Part shown: in pieces, positions 31,478 through 32,099 of the stretch
Position numbering within the stretch: the stretch's first letter is position 1
Layout: the number at the start of each line of letters is the position of its first letter
Source: Polaromonas sp.
GTDB taxonomy: Bacteria; Pseudomonadota; Gammaproteobacteria; Burkholderiales; Burkholderiaceae_C
DNA: 32,099 bases
NCBI GenBank assembly: GCA_025363315.1
Contig: JANYED010000109.1
Coordinates: 1-32,099, forward strand
Direction: 5' to 3'
Notes under the pieces: model-generated
The model's input: only the letters and a program-made list of their open reading frames with translations
The model's database searches: none
What the model was told of the DNA's origin: nothing
Position numbers and translations under genes: made by a program

Positions 31478-32099
31478 CTAGCTCTGGCAGTCGGCAGGCG
31501 TGCGCGCCGTTAACTTTTTGTCAGCAGCATATTTGGCGGCCGTCGTTTTCACCAGCGGCTTGATGATCTGCTCATCCGCCTGCAGCCAGTCAGACGTGAA
31601 CTTCCAGGCCTTTCCGTCCCAGGTGTGAATGCGTGCCCAAGACGCGCCCATGTGGTCATTACACGATGTGCTGATGGGGCGCATCACGCCTGCAAAGCCC
31701 AGTGTGTCCAGTTTGGCCTGCGTCAGGTTCAGGTTTTCCAGGCCCCAACGCACTTGCTCGCCGGTCATGACCTTGCCCTTGCCAAAGCGCTCTTGCGCGC
31801 GGCGAACCGCTTCAATACTCAGCATCTGAATGATGACACCGCGGGTGTACAGCACTTGGCCGACTTCGTCTTTGGGGCCAGTTCCCTGACCTTTGTCGTG
31901 GACATATTTCAGGATGTCCTGAATCACCTTGGGTTGCTGGCCGGATGTGTTGAGCGCCAGCGCGTTATAACCCTTGGCACCTTCGCCGACATCCTTGACA
32001 TCAGGCTCTGCGCCCGCCCACCAGACACCATACATCTTGTCGCGCGGATAGCCAGTAGCCTGTGCTTCTTTTAGCGCGGTGGAGTTCATCACGCCCCAG
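31478..32099 (-). CDS. Branched-chain-type ABC transporter binding protein, C-terminal part (5' end outside window)
   Basis: The frame is open to the window edge (the residues before the GTG at 32092 read WG), so this is the last 206 residues of a larger protein. WGVMNSTALKEAQATGYPRDKMYGVWW is the typical second-lobe segment of LivK-like proteins linked to PaaK-like and LivF genes. KGYNALALN, LYTRGVIIQMLSIEAVRRAQERFGKGKVMTGEQVRWGLENL and the cysteine-containing STSCNDHMGASWARIHTWDGKAW and TPADCQS end follow. It heads the visible part of a minus-strand unit with livF and the PaaK-like gene. The ligand is unknown, plausibly an aromatic acid given the neighbours. Confidence 0.88.
   Translation of the reverse strand, partial: WGVMNSTALKEAQATGYPRDKMYGVWWAGAEPDVKDVGEGAKGYNALALNTSGQQPKVIQDILKYVHDKGQGTGPKDEVGQVLYTRGVIIQMLSIEAVRRAQERFGKGKVMTGEQVRWGLENLNLTQAKLDTLGFAGVMRPISTSCNDHMGASWARIHTWDGKAWKFTSDWLQADEQIIKPLVKTTAAKYAADKKLTARTPADCQS

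Overview
The window looks like a chromosomal segment of an aerobic betaproteobacterium, most likely Burkholderiales and probably Comamonadaceae. The basis is the tandem Bug-type (tripartite tricarboxylate) receptors, a DUF1840 gene, CoA-dependent aerobic aromatic catabolism, the GC-rich codon use, and a dispersed repeat of a style I associate with that family. The taxonomic call is inference. The window is almost entirely coding and no gap exceeds 300 bases. I saw no tRNA, rRNA, CRISPR array, insertion sequence or phage gene.

Layout. (1) 2-3501, plus strand: the 3' part of a large outer-membrane beta-barrel protein, then an OmpA-type lipoprotein. (2) 3615-10510, minus strand: a six-gene operon for CoA-dependent 2-aminobenzoate (anthranilate) breakdown. 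In transcription order it holds the bifunctional 2-aminobenzoyl-CoA monooxygenase/reductase, a MarR regulator, a crotonase, an acyl-CoA dehydrogenase, a 2-aminobenzoate-CoA ligase and a RidA protein. (3) 10594-12425, minus strand: a TetR regulator and an enamidase. (4) 12544-25919, plus strand: an apparent 11-gene operon divergent from tetR. It encodes 6-hydroxynicotinate reductase, a UPF0280 (ApbE-like) protein, two DUF1185 paralogues, a branched-chain-type ABC importer (binding protein, fused LivH-LivM permease, LivG, LivF), a Tat-exported nicotinamidase, and nicotinate dehydrogenase NicA/NicB with a cytochrome c tail. (5) 25922-27091: a 2OG-Fe(II) dioxygenase-like gene and a DUF1840 gene. 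(6) 27105-32099, minus strand: two Bug receptors, a PaaK-like adenylate-forming enzyme, a LivF ATPase and the end of an ABC binding protein.

Regions 3 and 4 together read as a reductive nicotinate pathway. Nicotinamide is deamidated outside the cytoplasm and nicotinate is imported. It is hydroxylated to 6-hydroxynicotinate with electrons passed to periplasmic cytochromes, then reduced to 1,4,5,6-tetrahydro-6-oxonicotinate and opened by enamidase to 2-formylglutarate plus ammonia. This is the first half of the scheme worked out biochemically for Azorhizobium caulinodans. Its reductase and enamidase are known molecularly from the anaerobe Eubacterium barkeri. The genes that do not fit known steps, the UPF0280 protein and the DUF1185 pair, are the most interesting part: a candidate flavin transferase for the reductase and candidates for the uncharacterised step after ring opening.

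Four copies of a roughly 35-base dispersed repeat lie in the window. Three of them are read as protein: the 3' end of the monooxygenase gene, the linker inside NicB, and the signal peptide of a Bug receptor.
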